From NCBI GenBank assembly GCA_023411115.1, contig JAEYPF010000016.1, positions 1 through 64,000 on the forward strand: a stretch of 64,000 bases of DNA, in the 5' to 3' direction. The notes beneath the pieces were generated by a model that saw only the letters and a program-made list of their open reading frames with translations, did no database searches and was not told the origin of the DNA. This DNA comes from Methanobacteriota archaeon (GTDB lineage Archaea; Methanobacteriota; Methanobacteria; Methanobacteriales; Methanobacteriaceae). Positions 29,295 to 37,550 of this stretch are shown here, piece after piece. Position numbers and translations under genes: made by a program. Position 1 is the first letter of the stretch, and each line of letters opens with the position of its first letter.

Positions 29295-29443
29295 ATATCT
29301 CCAATTCTTCTTTATTCAGAATTGAGCTTTAAAAATGATTCTACAAAATTTAATTGTGGTATCTAAATTTTCATTTGAAATTCATAAAAATATAAATAGT
29401 AATCAAAGAATAGAGAATTATAGTAGTTTTTACAGAGGATTTT

Positions 29444-30274
29444 ATGACTAAAGAAGGAATAAGGACATTTAACAAGTTTAGATGGGCTCTAATAGCAATC
29501 TTTTTTATTGTAAACATTCTTTTGATCTTCTCTTATAGAGATCCTAATTTGCTTGCAATAGATTCATTCATGGTGACTGCATTCCTGTTTATTATCGCAG
29601 TTTGGCACGGGACAGAGCGCTACGGCAAGAAAAATATGTTAATCTTTTTCCTGATTACATTTGCAGTAAGCTTCTTCTTTGAAAACTTAAGTGTACATAC
29701 TGGTTTCCCATTTGGTTTTTATAATTATTCACCTACCTTAGGGCTTTTAACAGTTCCCCTTATAATCGTATTCGGCTATTTTTCAGTAGGATACCTTTCC
29801 TGGATGCTGTCACACGTATTAACAGGCCAATACATGAAAAAACTTGAGGGAAAACAGATATTTATAGTACCATTTATAGCTGCATTTCTTATGGTAATGT
29901 GGGATCTAACCATTGACCCCATTTCATCAACTTTACAGGGTCTTTGGGTCTGGACAACCCCTGGAGCATATTTCGGTGTGCCCATCTCCAATTTCGCAGG
30001 GTGGTTATTTGTTGTATTCATATTCTTCCAGATATTCGCCCTTTATCTTTCTAAATACGATTTTAAACCTGAAAAAGCTTTAAATACTTTTAACAAACCA
30101 TACTGGAGCGAAGCAGCTGCTGTTTACGGTATCACCGGACTGGGCACCATACTATCAATTTTCTACCAGTATAACGACATTACACTTTCTATGGCCCTGA
30201 TCACGGTTTACACCATGATATTTGTAACTATCCTTGCCCTGATTAATATCTGGAATAATCAAGATGTAAATTAA
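29444..30274 (+). CDS. Carotenoid biosynthesis (DUF422/CruF-like) membrane protein
   Basis: This 276-residue protein has about eight membrane helices and the family pattern of DUF422: HGTERYG, SFFFENLSVHTGFPFGFYNYS, DLTIDP and the segment WVWTTPGAYFGVPISNFAGW (each quoted in part). Family members include the bisanhydrobacterioruberin hydratase CruF and a related archaeal group of unproven activity, so a role in carotenoid or isoprenoid hydration is inference. It is followed after 21 bases by a small membrane protein gene, suggesting one transcript. Confidence 0.8.
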   Translation: MTKEGIRTFNKFRWALIAIFFIVNILLIFSYRDPNLLAIDSFMVTAFLFIIAVWHGTERYGKKNMLIFFLITFAVSFFFENLSVHTGFPFGFYNYSPTLGLLTVPLIIVFGYFSVGYLSWMLSHVLTGQYMKKLEGKQIFIVPFIAAFLMVMWDLTIDPISSTLQGLWVWTTPGAYFGVPISNFAGWLFVVFIFFQIFALYLSKYDFKPEKALNTFNKPYWSEAAAVYGITGLGTILSIFYQYNDITLSMALITVYTMIFVTILALINIWNNQDVN

Positions 30275-30295
30275 AAAATAAACGAGGTAATAAAA

Positions 30296-30460
30296 ATGGT
30301 TGAAACAACAATTAAGATTCTATCTTTAGTGATTTTTATTGCCGTTATTGTTATTACAGATGTTCTATTTTTAAGAGATAAATTCAAGGAACGTCTAATT
30401 TTCAATGTTGCGGTATTTTTAGTGTATTTAGCTATATATTTAACATATCTAAACAATTGA
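30296..30460 (+). CDS. Small single-pass membrane protein, intact family member
   Basis: This 54-residue protein reads MVETTIKILSLVIFIAVIV, then ITDVLFLRDKFKERLIFN and a hydrophobic end with FLVYLAIYLTYLNN. The start ATG has GAGGTAA 6 bases upstream. The relative at 23302-23475 and the broken copy at 22997-23156 share the central LFLR-ERLI motif. It lies 21 bases after the DUF422 gene and is probably co-transcribed. Function is unknown; it could be a small regulator or subunit of a membrane complex. Confidence 0.7.
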   Translation: MVETTIKILSLVIFIAVIVITDVLFLRDKFKERLIFNVAVFLVYLAIYLTYLNN

Positions 30461-30529
30461 TGGGGGAAATTCCCTTCTTATTTATATTTAGCTGTTATTT
30501 TTGAAATCTAAAAATAAAAAAGAAATAAA

Positions 30530-32545
30530 TTAGTACCTACCTGTTTTAAACCTGAAAGTATACCCTACAGCTAAACTATTGCCTGCACGGTCTTTTACTG
30601 CCAGTGCTGGAATGTAAACTTGATACCAAGTGTATGCGTATCTTTTCAAAGCCATTTTGATGTAGAGAGTGTTTCCTGAAATCGATTTACTAATGGCAAC
30701 TGTTTTGCCTGTAATGACATTTTTTATGTAAATTTTGGACCAGTTAACACCAGATATAATATTTTCACTAAATCTAAGGGTAATTGTAGCTGTTCTTGAG
30801 ACTCCAGTAGCGCCATTTTTAGGACTGGTTGTAATTAATTTTGGAGCTGTTTTATCAATTATGTAACTGTAGGTCGTATGGGCAGAAGGGTTTCCCGCAA
30901 TGTCAACTGCATAAAATTCAAGGTTATTGGTTCCTATGTTACTTATTAAAACTGTTCCACTGCCAGTAAAATTGTACCATGACCCGCTGTTTATTCTATA
31001 GTAAATTGCAGCATCTGATTCGCTTGAAAGTTTTACGTTAATGTTGCTGTTGGATATACCACTAGTTTGATTTGCACTTACCATTGGTGAGATAGTATCG
31101 ACAGTGAAACTGCTAGAGTAAAATTCTAAAGAATTTCCAAATAAGTCAGTTAAACTACCATTATACAAGGTTAAAGTATATTTACCGTTTTTTAAAAGGT
31201 TTGTAGGAGTTATAGTTAATGTACTACCATTAATACTTGTTATAAATGCTATTGCACTTCCGATACTGTTTTTAAGTTCTATTTGACCGCTGCCCATTTC
31301 AATGGGGTTGCTGAATGTGAGATTGATGACTTTGTTAGCCTGCACATTTACGGCATTATTAACTGGATCAACACTAACTACAGCGGGTAACTTATCCTGG
31401 ATAGCATACAGACTATTCCCATTTCTGAAATATAGAGTTCCATCACCGCCAATAGCAGGATAACCTACTCCCCCTCCAGCTATATAATTCCACTTTTGTG
31501 TACCATTAGAGTTTAAAGCATACAAATTACCATCATTACTTCCTAAGTATATTGTTCCATCACTGCCAATAACCGGAGAACTTACTCCCCCTCCAGTTGT
31601 GAAATTCCATTTCAATGTCCCATCAGTGTTTAAAGCATACAAATTATGATCTGAACTTCCAATATATATAGTTCCGTCATTTCCAATAGTAGGAGACGAA
31701 GTTACATAACTTACAGTAGTATAAATCCATTTTAACGTCCCATTTGAGTTTAAAGCATATGTATTATTGTCTTCACCACCAAAATATATGGTCCCATCAC
31801 TACCAATGGCAGGAGACGAACTTACATAATTTCCAGTAGTATAATTCCATTTTAATGTTCCATTGGAATTCAAAGCATACAAATTATGGTCGTCACATCC
31901 AAAGTATATTATTCCACCACTACCAATAGCAGGAGACGAAAATATAAGATGTCCAGTTGTGAAATTCCATTTTAATGTTCCATTCGGATTTAAAGCATAC
32001 AAATTACCATCTGCATCTCCAAAGTATATAGTCCCATCATTGTCAATAGCAGGAGACGAAAGTATCTGGCCTTTCGTTGTATAATTCCACTTTTGCGTGC
32101 CATTAGGGTCTAATGCATATGTATTATTATCCCAACTCCCAAAATATATGGTCCCATCGCTGCCAATAGCTGGAGAGGTAGATATCCAACCACTTGTAGT
32201 ATAATTCCACTTTTGAGTACCGTTGGGATTTAATGCATACAAATGATTATCCCAGCTTCCAAAATAGATGATTCCATCACTGCCAATAACAGGAGAAAAA
32301 GTTATAGAACCATTAGTTGTGTAATTCCATTTGGTGGTATTGGTTTGTGGTCCTTTATACTGTGATTGACCAGTATTATTCAAATCATGTCCACTTTTAG
32401 GCCACGGTGAATCTGCCAAACCCGCTGCTGATACTGCACCGCACAGCATAATCCCTAAAATAAGAGTTACTATTAATATTATGGCCTGTTTTCTAATTTT
32501 TACATCCCCTTTATAATTTGCTCGAAAATCTACGATTGTAAACAC
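30530..32545 (-). CDS. Secreted PQQ-like eight-bladed propeller with Ig-like domains
   Basis: This 671-residue protein has a signal sequence (about residues 18-42), eight near-identical 40-residue PQQ-like blades (about 68-385) of the form GTxKWNYTT-SSPAIGSDGTIYFG-NLYALN, then a Big_5/SbsA-type Ig-like domain (about 388-480), a middle Ig-like segment and a second Big_5-type domain at the C-terminus (570-670). There is no C-terminal membrane helix. It is predicted to be exported and to bind surface polymers or proteins; PQQ binding itself is unlikely because quinoprotein motifs are missing. The frame opens at GTG without a good ribosome site, so the start is uncertain. Confidence 0.85.
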   Translation of the reverse strand: MFTIVDFRANYKGDVKIRKQAIILIVTLILGIMLCGAVSAAGLADSPWPKSGHDLNNTGQSQYKGPQTNTTKWNYTTNGSITFSPVIGSDGIIYFGSWDNHLYALNPNGTQKWNYTTSGWISTSPAIGSDGTIYFGSWDNNTYALDPNGTQKWNYTTKGQILSSPAIDNDGTIYFGDADGNLYALNPNGTLKWNFTTGHLIFSSPAIGSGGIIYFGCDDHNLYALNSNGTLKWNYTTGNYVSSSPAIGSDGTIYFGGEDNNTYALNSNGTLKWIYTTVSYVTSSPTIGNDGTIYIGSSDHNLYALNTDGTLKWNFTTGGGVSSPVIGSDGTIYLGSNDGNLYALNSNGTQKWNYIAGGGVGYPAIGGDGTLYFRNGNSLYAIQDKLPAVVSVDPVNNAVNVQANKVINLTFSNPIEMGSGQIELKNSIGSAIAFITSINGSTLTITPTNLLKNGKYTLTLYNGSLTDLFGNSLEFYSSSFTVDTISPMVSANQTSGISNSNINVKLSSESDAAIYYRINSGSWYNFTGSGTVLISNIGTNNLEFYAVDIAGNPSAHTTYSYIIDKTAPKLITTSPKNGATGVSRTATITLRFSENIISGVNWSKIYIKNVITGKTVAISKSISGNTLYIKMALKRYAYTWYQVYIPALAVKDRAGNSLAVGYTFRFKTGRY

Positions 32546-32923
32546 CTAAAATTAAAAATTTTGTCGGCTTCCAAATTTTTTATTAAATCATATCCTTTGG
32601 TAAGTGATAACCTATTTATAAAGTTTATTAAAATCTTATATTAAAAAATTAGTATTTATTATGAATAGATAGAAATATTATTACTTAAAATTGATTTTTA
32701 AACCAAAAAACCAGTTAATTTTCTAAATTAACCAGAAATTGTATAAAATTAAACTCTAATAACCCTTTTGACTGATTTAGCAGATAATTTATAGAAATAA
32801 TTGAATTAAAATGGATTAGCATCTAATAAAGATCTTGAATAAATTGGTTGATTACTCCTAATTACCCAATGCTTTTATAATATAGTATAATAATAAGCAT
32901 TAATAGTCATAACTTGCAGTTAA
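32546..32923. other. Divergent intergenic region
   Basis: This AT-rich stretch separates two divergent genes and must hold both promoters. TATA-like runs occur, for example TTTATAATATAG near 32874, but none is decisive. No gene, repeat or hairpin array was seen. Confidence 0.4.
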
Positions 32924-32953
32924 ATGCACATAATTCAATTAATTAAAGGTAAG

Positions 32954-33607
32954 ATGATGAATAATCCAATGAAAAAGATAAACAGCATGCCTCGATTTTT
33001 ATTTGGTACTTTTGCCTTAATTTTTTCAGTTTTTGGATTTTTAATCGGTGAATCAGCCATATCTGTGTTGATTTTTGGCGTGATGGGTATTGGAAGCATC
33101 ACTGACAGCATATTCGTAAAAAAAGGTTATTTAAAAAGGGTTTACGATCCTGGTACATGGTTTTCTCTATTATTTTTAGGGATAGGATTAGCTTATATTT
33201 ACATATTTCAACCAGTTTATACAAAAGATCCTTTTTTTTATGTGTTCAGCATACTTTTAGTATTTTTAATAGGTTTAGCTGTTTATGAGTCACGGAAAAT
33301 GAAAAAATATCAAAAAACAGTGGGACCCTATGAAAATGCAATAGAAACGAATCCTGAAGATGCCGCTGCGTGGAACAATAAAGGAACAGTAGTTGCAGAA
33401 TTTAATGCATTTCAAGAGGCAATGGACTGTTTCGATAAGGTGTTAAAAATTAACCCACATGATGCCGCAGCACTGCACAATAAAGGTGTTGTACTTGAAA
33501 AACAGGGAAAACGCCAGGAAGCAGTAAAATACTATGATAGCGCATTAAAGATGGATTCTGGGTTTAACAGCGCTAAAAAAGAGGGAAAAATTATTTTAGA
33601 AAGTTAG
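32954..33607 (+). CDS. Small TPR-repeat membrane protein
   Basis: This protein of about 217 residues has four hydrophobic helices (about residues 10-105) followed by two to three TPR units: AAWNNKGTVVAEFNAFQEAM, CFDKVLKINPHDAAALHNKG and EAVKYYDSALKMDSGFNSAK. I prefer the ATG at 32954 because AAAGGTAAG lies just before it; an in-frame ATG at 32924 has no ribosome site. It is a short version of the protein at 9017-10288. TPRs suggest a scaffold role at the membrane. Two lipoprotein genes follow on the same strand after 26 bases. Confidence 0.78.
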   Translation: MMNNPMKKINSMPRFLFGTFALIFSVFGFLIGESAISVLIFGVMGIGSITDSIFVKKGYLKRVYDPGTWFSLLFLGIGLAYIYIFQPVYTKDPFFYVFSILLVFLIGLAVYESRKMKKYQKTVGPYENAIETNPEDAAAWNNKGTVVAEFNAFQEAMDCFDKVLKINPHDAAALHNKGVVLEKQGKRQEAVKYYDSALKMDSGFNSAKKEGKIILES

Positions 33608-33633
33608 CTTGATTAAATAAAGAGGATAAATAA

Positions 33634-34446
33634 ATGAAAAACTATATTTTAGCAAGTGTAGTGATTTTAGTAATTATAGCTATTTCTGGATGTATAGACA
33701 TGAGTAATTCTGGAGATACAAACAATTCAGGATTTGCAACTACTAATGAAACAGGAAAACTTAGCAATTTTAATCAAATTATAGTAGATGGTATAAATTA
33801 CGATCTTAGAATAACTCAAGGCAATAAGGAATCTCTCTTAGTTGAAACAGAACAAAATGAAACGTCGAAGATAAAAGTACGAGTAAACAATAATAAGCTG
33901 TATTTAAACTCTACTACCACAGCTATCTATCATCTAACTGTAAAAGACATAAATTTCATTGAAATGACAGGATCAGGGCCACTCAGAAATATAGGGGGCA
34001 ACAACTTAAAACTTAACAAGCTGACCATTAAAATGGACAATGGACAGTTAAATTACATTGATAATTTAACTATTAACGAACTTACAGTTAACTTAAACGG
34101 TGGTAAGTCCTATGTTAGTGCGATAAGTAATTTAAATACCAAAAATCTCAATATTAACCTTAATAACAGCGGTAAACTTTTTGTTGATGGAAATGCTTCT
34201 AATCAAAAGGTAAATATTTATGGTTCTGGCAATTACACTGCAACAAATCTAACCAGTAAAACAGCGAACATTTATGTTAATGGGCCAGGGTATGTTGTTG
34301 TTCGTGTATCAGACATTTTAAATGCTATTATTAAAGGTACAGGAACTATTCATTACATAGGCAGCCCCCAAATAACACGAAAAATTGATAATTATGGAAC
34401 CATAGCAGTGTTTCCTTTAAATGGAAGCTATTATATCAATTCTTAA
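33634..34446 (+). CDS. DUF2807-like lipoprotein
   Basis: This 270-residue protein begins with a lipoprotein signal (MKNYILASVVILVIIAISGC, cysteine at residue 20) and continues with a repetitive beta-rich domain like the GIN/DUF2807 family: FNQIIVDG, DLRITQGNKESLLVE, LTVKDINFIEMTGSG and later VNIYGSGNYTATNL. Such domains form right-handed beta-solenoids at the cell surface. The function in archaea is unknown. A paralogue follows 78 bases downstream, so this is a tandem duplication. The AAAGAGGATAAATA before the start is a good ribosome site. Confidence 0.82.
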   Translation: MKNYILASVVILVIIAISGCIDMSNSGDTNNSGFATTNETGKLSNFNQIIVDGINYDLRITQGNKESLLVETEQNETSKIKVRVNNNKLYLNSTTTAIYHLTVKDINFIEMTGSGPLRNIGGNNLKLNKLTIKMDNGQLNYIDNLTINELTVNLNGGKSYVSAISNLNTKNLNINLNNSGKLFVDGNASNQKVNIYGSGNYTATNLTSKTANIYVNGPGYVVVRVSDILNAIIKGTGTIHYIGSPQITRKIDNYGTIAVFPLNGSYYINS

Positions 34447-34524
34447 TGAATTTAAACGTGGAAATAGTAGCTTTAAATTAAAAGAATGTCATCATATAGA
34501 ATGGTTTAATAAAGAGGATGGAAA

Positions 34525-35346
34525 ATGAAAAATTATATTTTGGCAAGTGTAGTAATTTTAGGGATTATAGCTATTTCTGGATGTATAGGAAATTATGGAT
34601 ATGCAGATGTTGATAAAAACCTTAGTGGATTTAACCAGATTATAATAAGCGGAGGAGGCCCTAATGATATTATTATAACCCAAGGCGATAAGGAATCTGT
34701 TGAGGTTTCATCTGGAAAATCTGCCGTAGATGATATAAAAGCAGAAGTAATCAATAAAAAATTATATTTAAATTCCCCTCATCCCGTTACATATTATATC
34801 ACAGTAAAAGATATCAATTACATTGAAATGAAGGGACCCGGACCCGGACAACTGGATGCTACTAACCTAAAACTTAACAATTTAAGCATCAAAATCAACA
34901 ATGGAGTCGGCAGCCTATCTAATTTAACTATTAACAACCTCAAACTTAATGGTGACTTTTATGCCGGCAATTTAACTACAACAAATTTAATCATCAACTC
35001 ATCATACTGCAATATAACTAATTTAAATGCCAACAACATCATCCTTAACGGTAGCGGAATTATCTCTGGAAAAGCTGCTAATCAAAAAGTAAACGTCACT
35101 GGGATTTACAATGCAACCAATCTGATAAGTGAAGCAGCGAGTATTTATATTAATGGACCAGGAAATGCTTATGTGACCAGTAAAACAGCGACTATTTCTA
35201 TTAATGGACCTGGAGAAGCCACTGTTCGCGTATCAGATCTTTTAAATGTTATTATTTATGGCCCAGGAGACCTCTATTACATAGGTAAGCCCAAAATAAC
35301 AAAAAAAATAACTGGTTGGGGAACTGTAACACAAATACCGGGATAA
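34525..35346 (+). CDS. DUF2807-like lipoprotein, tandem paralogue
   Basis: This 273-residue protein has the same lipoprotein signal (ending AISGC) and DUF2807-type solenoid as its upstream neighbour: FNQIIISGG, DIIITQGDKESVEVS, YYITVKDINYIEMKG. The middle of the protein differs more than the ends, and the C-terminal part has an additional repeat with SINGPGEATVRVSDL. AAAGAGGATGG precedes the start. A hairpin follows the stop codon. Surface localisation is predicted; function is unknown. Confidence 0.82.
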   Translation: MKNYILASVVILGIIAISGCIGNYGYADVDKNLSGFNQIIISGGGPNDIIITQGDKESVEVSSGKSAVDDIKAEVINKKLYLNSPHPVTYYITVKDINYIEMKGPGPGQLDATNLKLNNLSIKINNGVGSLSNLTINNLKLNGDFYAGNLTTTNLIINSSYCNITNLNANNIILNGSGIISGKAANQKVNVTGIYNATNLISEAASIYINGPGNAYVTSKTATISINGPGEATVRVSDLLNVIIYGPGDLYYIGKPKITKKITGWGTVTQIPG

Positions 35347-35352
35347 TCTATT

Positions 35353-35377
35353 AAACTAGTCTATCAATGACTAGTTT
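35353..35377 (+). terminator. Hairpin after the DUF2807 genes
   Basis: AAACTAGTC (35353-35361) and GACTAGTTT (35369-35377) form a perfect 9-bp stem with a 7-base loop, 7 bases after the stop codon. No T-run follows directly, so it may protect the 3' end rather than terminate. Confidence 0.45.
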
Positions 35378-35583
35378 GAGGAAACACAATTAAAATGAAT
35401 CAAATTAGATTCGTTTTAAATTCTTTTTTTGAATTCAATTTAGATTTGTGTGAATATTCCATAATGCGGCCAGTGAACATAGTAAAATATTTTGACTAAA
35501 ATTATTTTTGATTTAAGTAACATACTTATTATAAAAGGGAGAGCCTCAAAACAGGCTATTTTACTAATTAAACAGGAGATAAT

Positions 35584-36129
35584 ATGCGGACGGTTATATA
35601 CATTGCGACAAGTCTTGATGGGTTCATTGCCCGGCCAGATGGAGACATAGAATGGCTTATCAATATCCCTAACCCCGATAACAGCGACTTTGGGTTTAAC
35701 GAGTTTATAGCTGGAATTGATGGGATTTTAATGGGTCGAAATACCTATGAAACAGCTTTAAGCTTTGAATCATGGCCCTATAACAGGCCAGTGTTTGTTC
35801 TAAGCAATATTTTAGAGGGCGTTCCTCGAGAACTGGAAAACAAAGCAGAAATAGTTAATGGAGAATTAAAAGACATATTACAGCGACTTGAATCGAAGGG
35901 AATCAACAATTTGTATGTTGACGGCGGCAGGACCATTCAATCATTTCTAAAGGAAGATTTAATCGGTGAGATGATAATTACCACGGTGCCGATCTTACTG
36001 GGAGATGGTATTCCTTTATTTGGGCATTTAAATGGAGATTTGAAGTTTAAGTGTGAGAAGGTTGAGTTTATAAGTGAATATCTGGTTAAGCATTATTATA
36101 GAAGGGATAGGGGAAATTGGAGGGAATGA
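35584..36129 (+). CDS. Dihydrofolate reductase-family (RibD C-terminal-like) protein
   Basis: This 181-residue protein has the RibD_C/DHFR-like fold: YIATSLDGFIARPDGDIEWL at the N-terminus, ILMGRNTYET (near residue 50), VFVLSNI, and LYVDGGRTIQSFL (NADPH-binding loop) followed by IGEMIITTVPILLGDGIPLF. Such proteins (YyaP/YwjB type) bind NADPH and reduce unknown substrates; they are not classical folate enzymes. ACAGGAGATAAT gives the ribosome site. It appears to be a single-gene unit. Confidence 0.88.
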   Translation: MRTVIYIATSLDGFIARPDGDIEWLINIPNPDNSDFGFNEFIAGIDGILMGRNTYETALSFESWPYNRPVFVLSNILEGVPRELENKAEIVNGELKDILQRLESKGINNLYVDGGRTIQSFLKEDLIGEMIITTVPILLGDGIPLFGHLNGDLKFKCEKVEFISEYLVKHYYRRDRGNWRE

Positions 36130-36314
36130 ATCAGATAAAACTTCAAAATGGGGTCTAAATATGGAAAGAAGTTAAGTGAATTTGATTAAAAAGGATTATT
36201 TTTAAAATTTAGAGAATAAACTAAAGTTAATGAAAGTTGCAGTGTACAAGATAGAAAATATAAGAAAATTAATTTATAATAATGTCCATAATATTCGTTA
36301 ATTAAAAAATATTG

Positions 36315-36376
36315 TGGGGGTTGAAGAAAAATGCTATGTGTTTTTCTGAATCCCAAATCAAATATTTGGAGGTGAA
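36315..36376 (+). repeat. Leader hairpins before a small membrane protein gene
   Basis: GGGGGTTGAAGAAAAATG opens a hairpin closed by TGTTTTTCTGAATCCC; a second stem CCAAAT/ATTTGG follows, with GGAGGTGA in and after its 3' arm. This repeats the layout before aEF-1A (3721-3779) and the nitroreductase (17360-17417), including the TTGAAGAAAAAT and TTTTTCTGAA wording. Confidence 0.75.
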
Positions 36377-36379
36377 GTA

Positions 36380-36538
36380 ATGGCAGAAACAAAACAAATA
36401 AGCGGCGGAACACTGATAGCTATCGGTATTATTATCCTGATTCTTTTCCTACTATTCCCAGTATTCACAGTTTGGCTAATGTGGTTAGCAATATTTGTAA
36501 TGATAGTACTTGGTTTTATTTCCCTAATTGCAAAATAG
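36380..36538 (+). CDS. Small single-helix membrane protein
   Basis: This 52-residue protein reads MAETKQISGGTLIAIGI followed by a long hydrophobic region with LILFLLFPVFTVW and IFVMIVLGFISLIAK, enough for two short membrane helices. GGAGGTGA lies 7 bases before the ATG in a structured leader. I do not recognise the family. The clean ribosome site and the specialised leader argue for a real gene, although it is very short. Confidence 0.65.
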   Translation: MAETKQISGGTLIAIGIIILILFLLFPVFTVWLMWLAIFVMIVLGFISLIAK

Positions 36539-36675
36539 TTAAAACTCAAATTTTTTTCTTTTTTTCCTTCTGAACAAATATTAAATTACATTAGACCTTT
36601 TATTTAAGTTTAAATCCTTTCATAAAGTTTATTAATATGTTTTATAAATTATTAATCAATATGAAGGGGATATCA

Positions 36676-37071
36676 ATGAAGAAAATAATATCTATTTTAA
36701 TTTTAATTGTGGCGGTTATAGGAATTTCTGGATGCACAGGAGAACCTACTCCTCAACCTTCTCCACACCCTGAAACGGAAAACGTCACTATACTATCTTC
36801 AAATGGTTATTTTGCAGATGGAACATACTGGATAAATGGCACATTACAGAACAATAATTCATTTGGAGTTGCTCGTGTTGCATATAACATTACAGGCTAT
36901 GATAAGAATGGTAATGTAGTAGCTACTGATTGGGATTTTGCTGATGTTGACAATATCGCTCCCGGAGGTCAATCAGCATTTAAGTACTTCCTTGAAGATT
37001 ATGACCATCAGATAGTAAGCTATAAAGTTAGGGTTGTAGATGCTGATAAAAGTCGTTATAAGAGTTCTTAA
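36676..37071 (+). CDS. FxLYD-domain lipoprotein
   Basis: This 131-residue lipoprotein has a signal with lipobox GISGC (cysteine near residue 20), a proline-rich linker (PTPQPSPHPE) and an FxLYD-like beta-sandwich: VTILSSNGYF, WINGTLQNNNSFGV and VARVAYNITGYDKNGNVVATD. I use ATG 36676 because GGGGA lies 5 bases before it; the frame also contains upstream ATGs at 36637 and 36661. FxLYD domains occur in exported proteins of unknown function. It is probably attached to the outer membrane face. Confidence 0.8.
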   Translation: MKKIISILILIVAVIGISGCTGEPTPQPSPHPETENVTILSSNGYFADGTYWINGTLQNNNSFGVARVAYNITGYDKNGNVVATDWDFADVDNIAPGGQSAFKYFLEDYDHQIVSYKVRVVDADKSRYKSS

Positions 37072-37219
37072 CTTAGAGCAAAAATACTACAAACAACTTG
37101 ATTGTTTTTTTAACTGAATTAGTAATAATGATAAAAAATTTATTACTAAATTATGACATAAAATCATAACACCCACTTTTAGATCTGTACTAGATAAATG
37201 CACGTGGAGGTGTAAATTT

Positions 37220-37534
37220 ATGAAAAAACAATTAAGTATTCTCCTACTGATTTTTATGGCAGCAGCAGGGCTTTCAACTGCAGTATCAGCAGCTCCAGTT
37301 ACACAGACCACACACGCACTAACTAGTCACGACCAAAAACATTTATTCTGTTCATGGGTTGCAATTAAAACAATTAACCCCACTATACCAACCCCCGTAT
37401 TGAGGGGAATGTGGATTATGCAACATTATCCGCCACCGCTTTATAAAATTACCTCAAATGAACAGCACGTTTTGACCATTTGGAAATGGGTCTGCACTAC
37501 TTCACCACCCGTACCAACACCCTATAAGAGATAG
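37220..37534 (+). CDS. Small secreted protein
   Basis: This 104-residue protein has a classical signal peptide (residues 1-25, ending AVSAAP) and a short mature part rich in His, Trp and Pro (HDQKHLFCSW, MQHYPPPLY, TIWKWVC, PPVPTPYKR). Two cysteines in the mature part could form a disulfide. GGAGGTGTAAATTT precedes the start. I do not recognise a family. It faces the large gene at 37551-39095 tail to tail, 16 bases apart. Confidence 0.7.
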   Translation: MKKQLSILLLIFMAAAGLSTAVSAAPVTQTTHALTSHDQKHLFCSWVAIKTINPTIPTPVLRGMWIMQHYPPPLYKITSNEQHVLTIWKWVCTTSPPVPTPYKR

Positions 37535-37550
37535 AGAAATTAGCTAAAAA

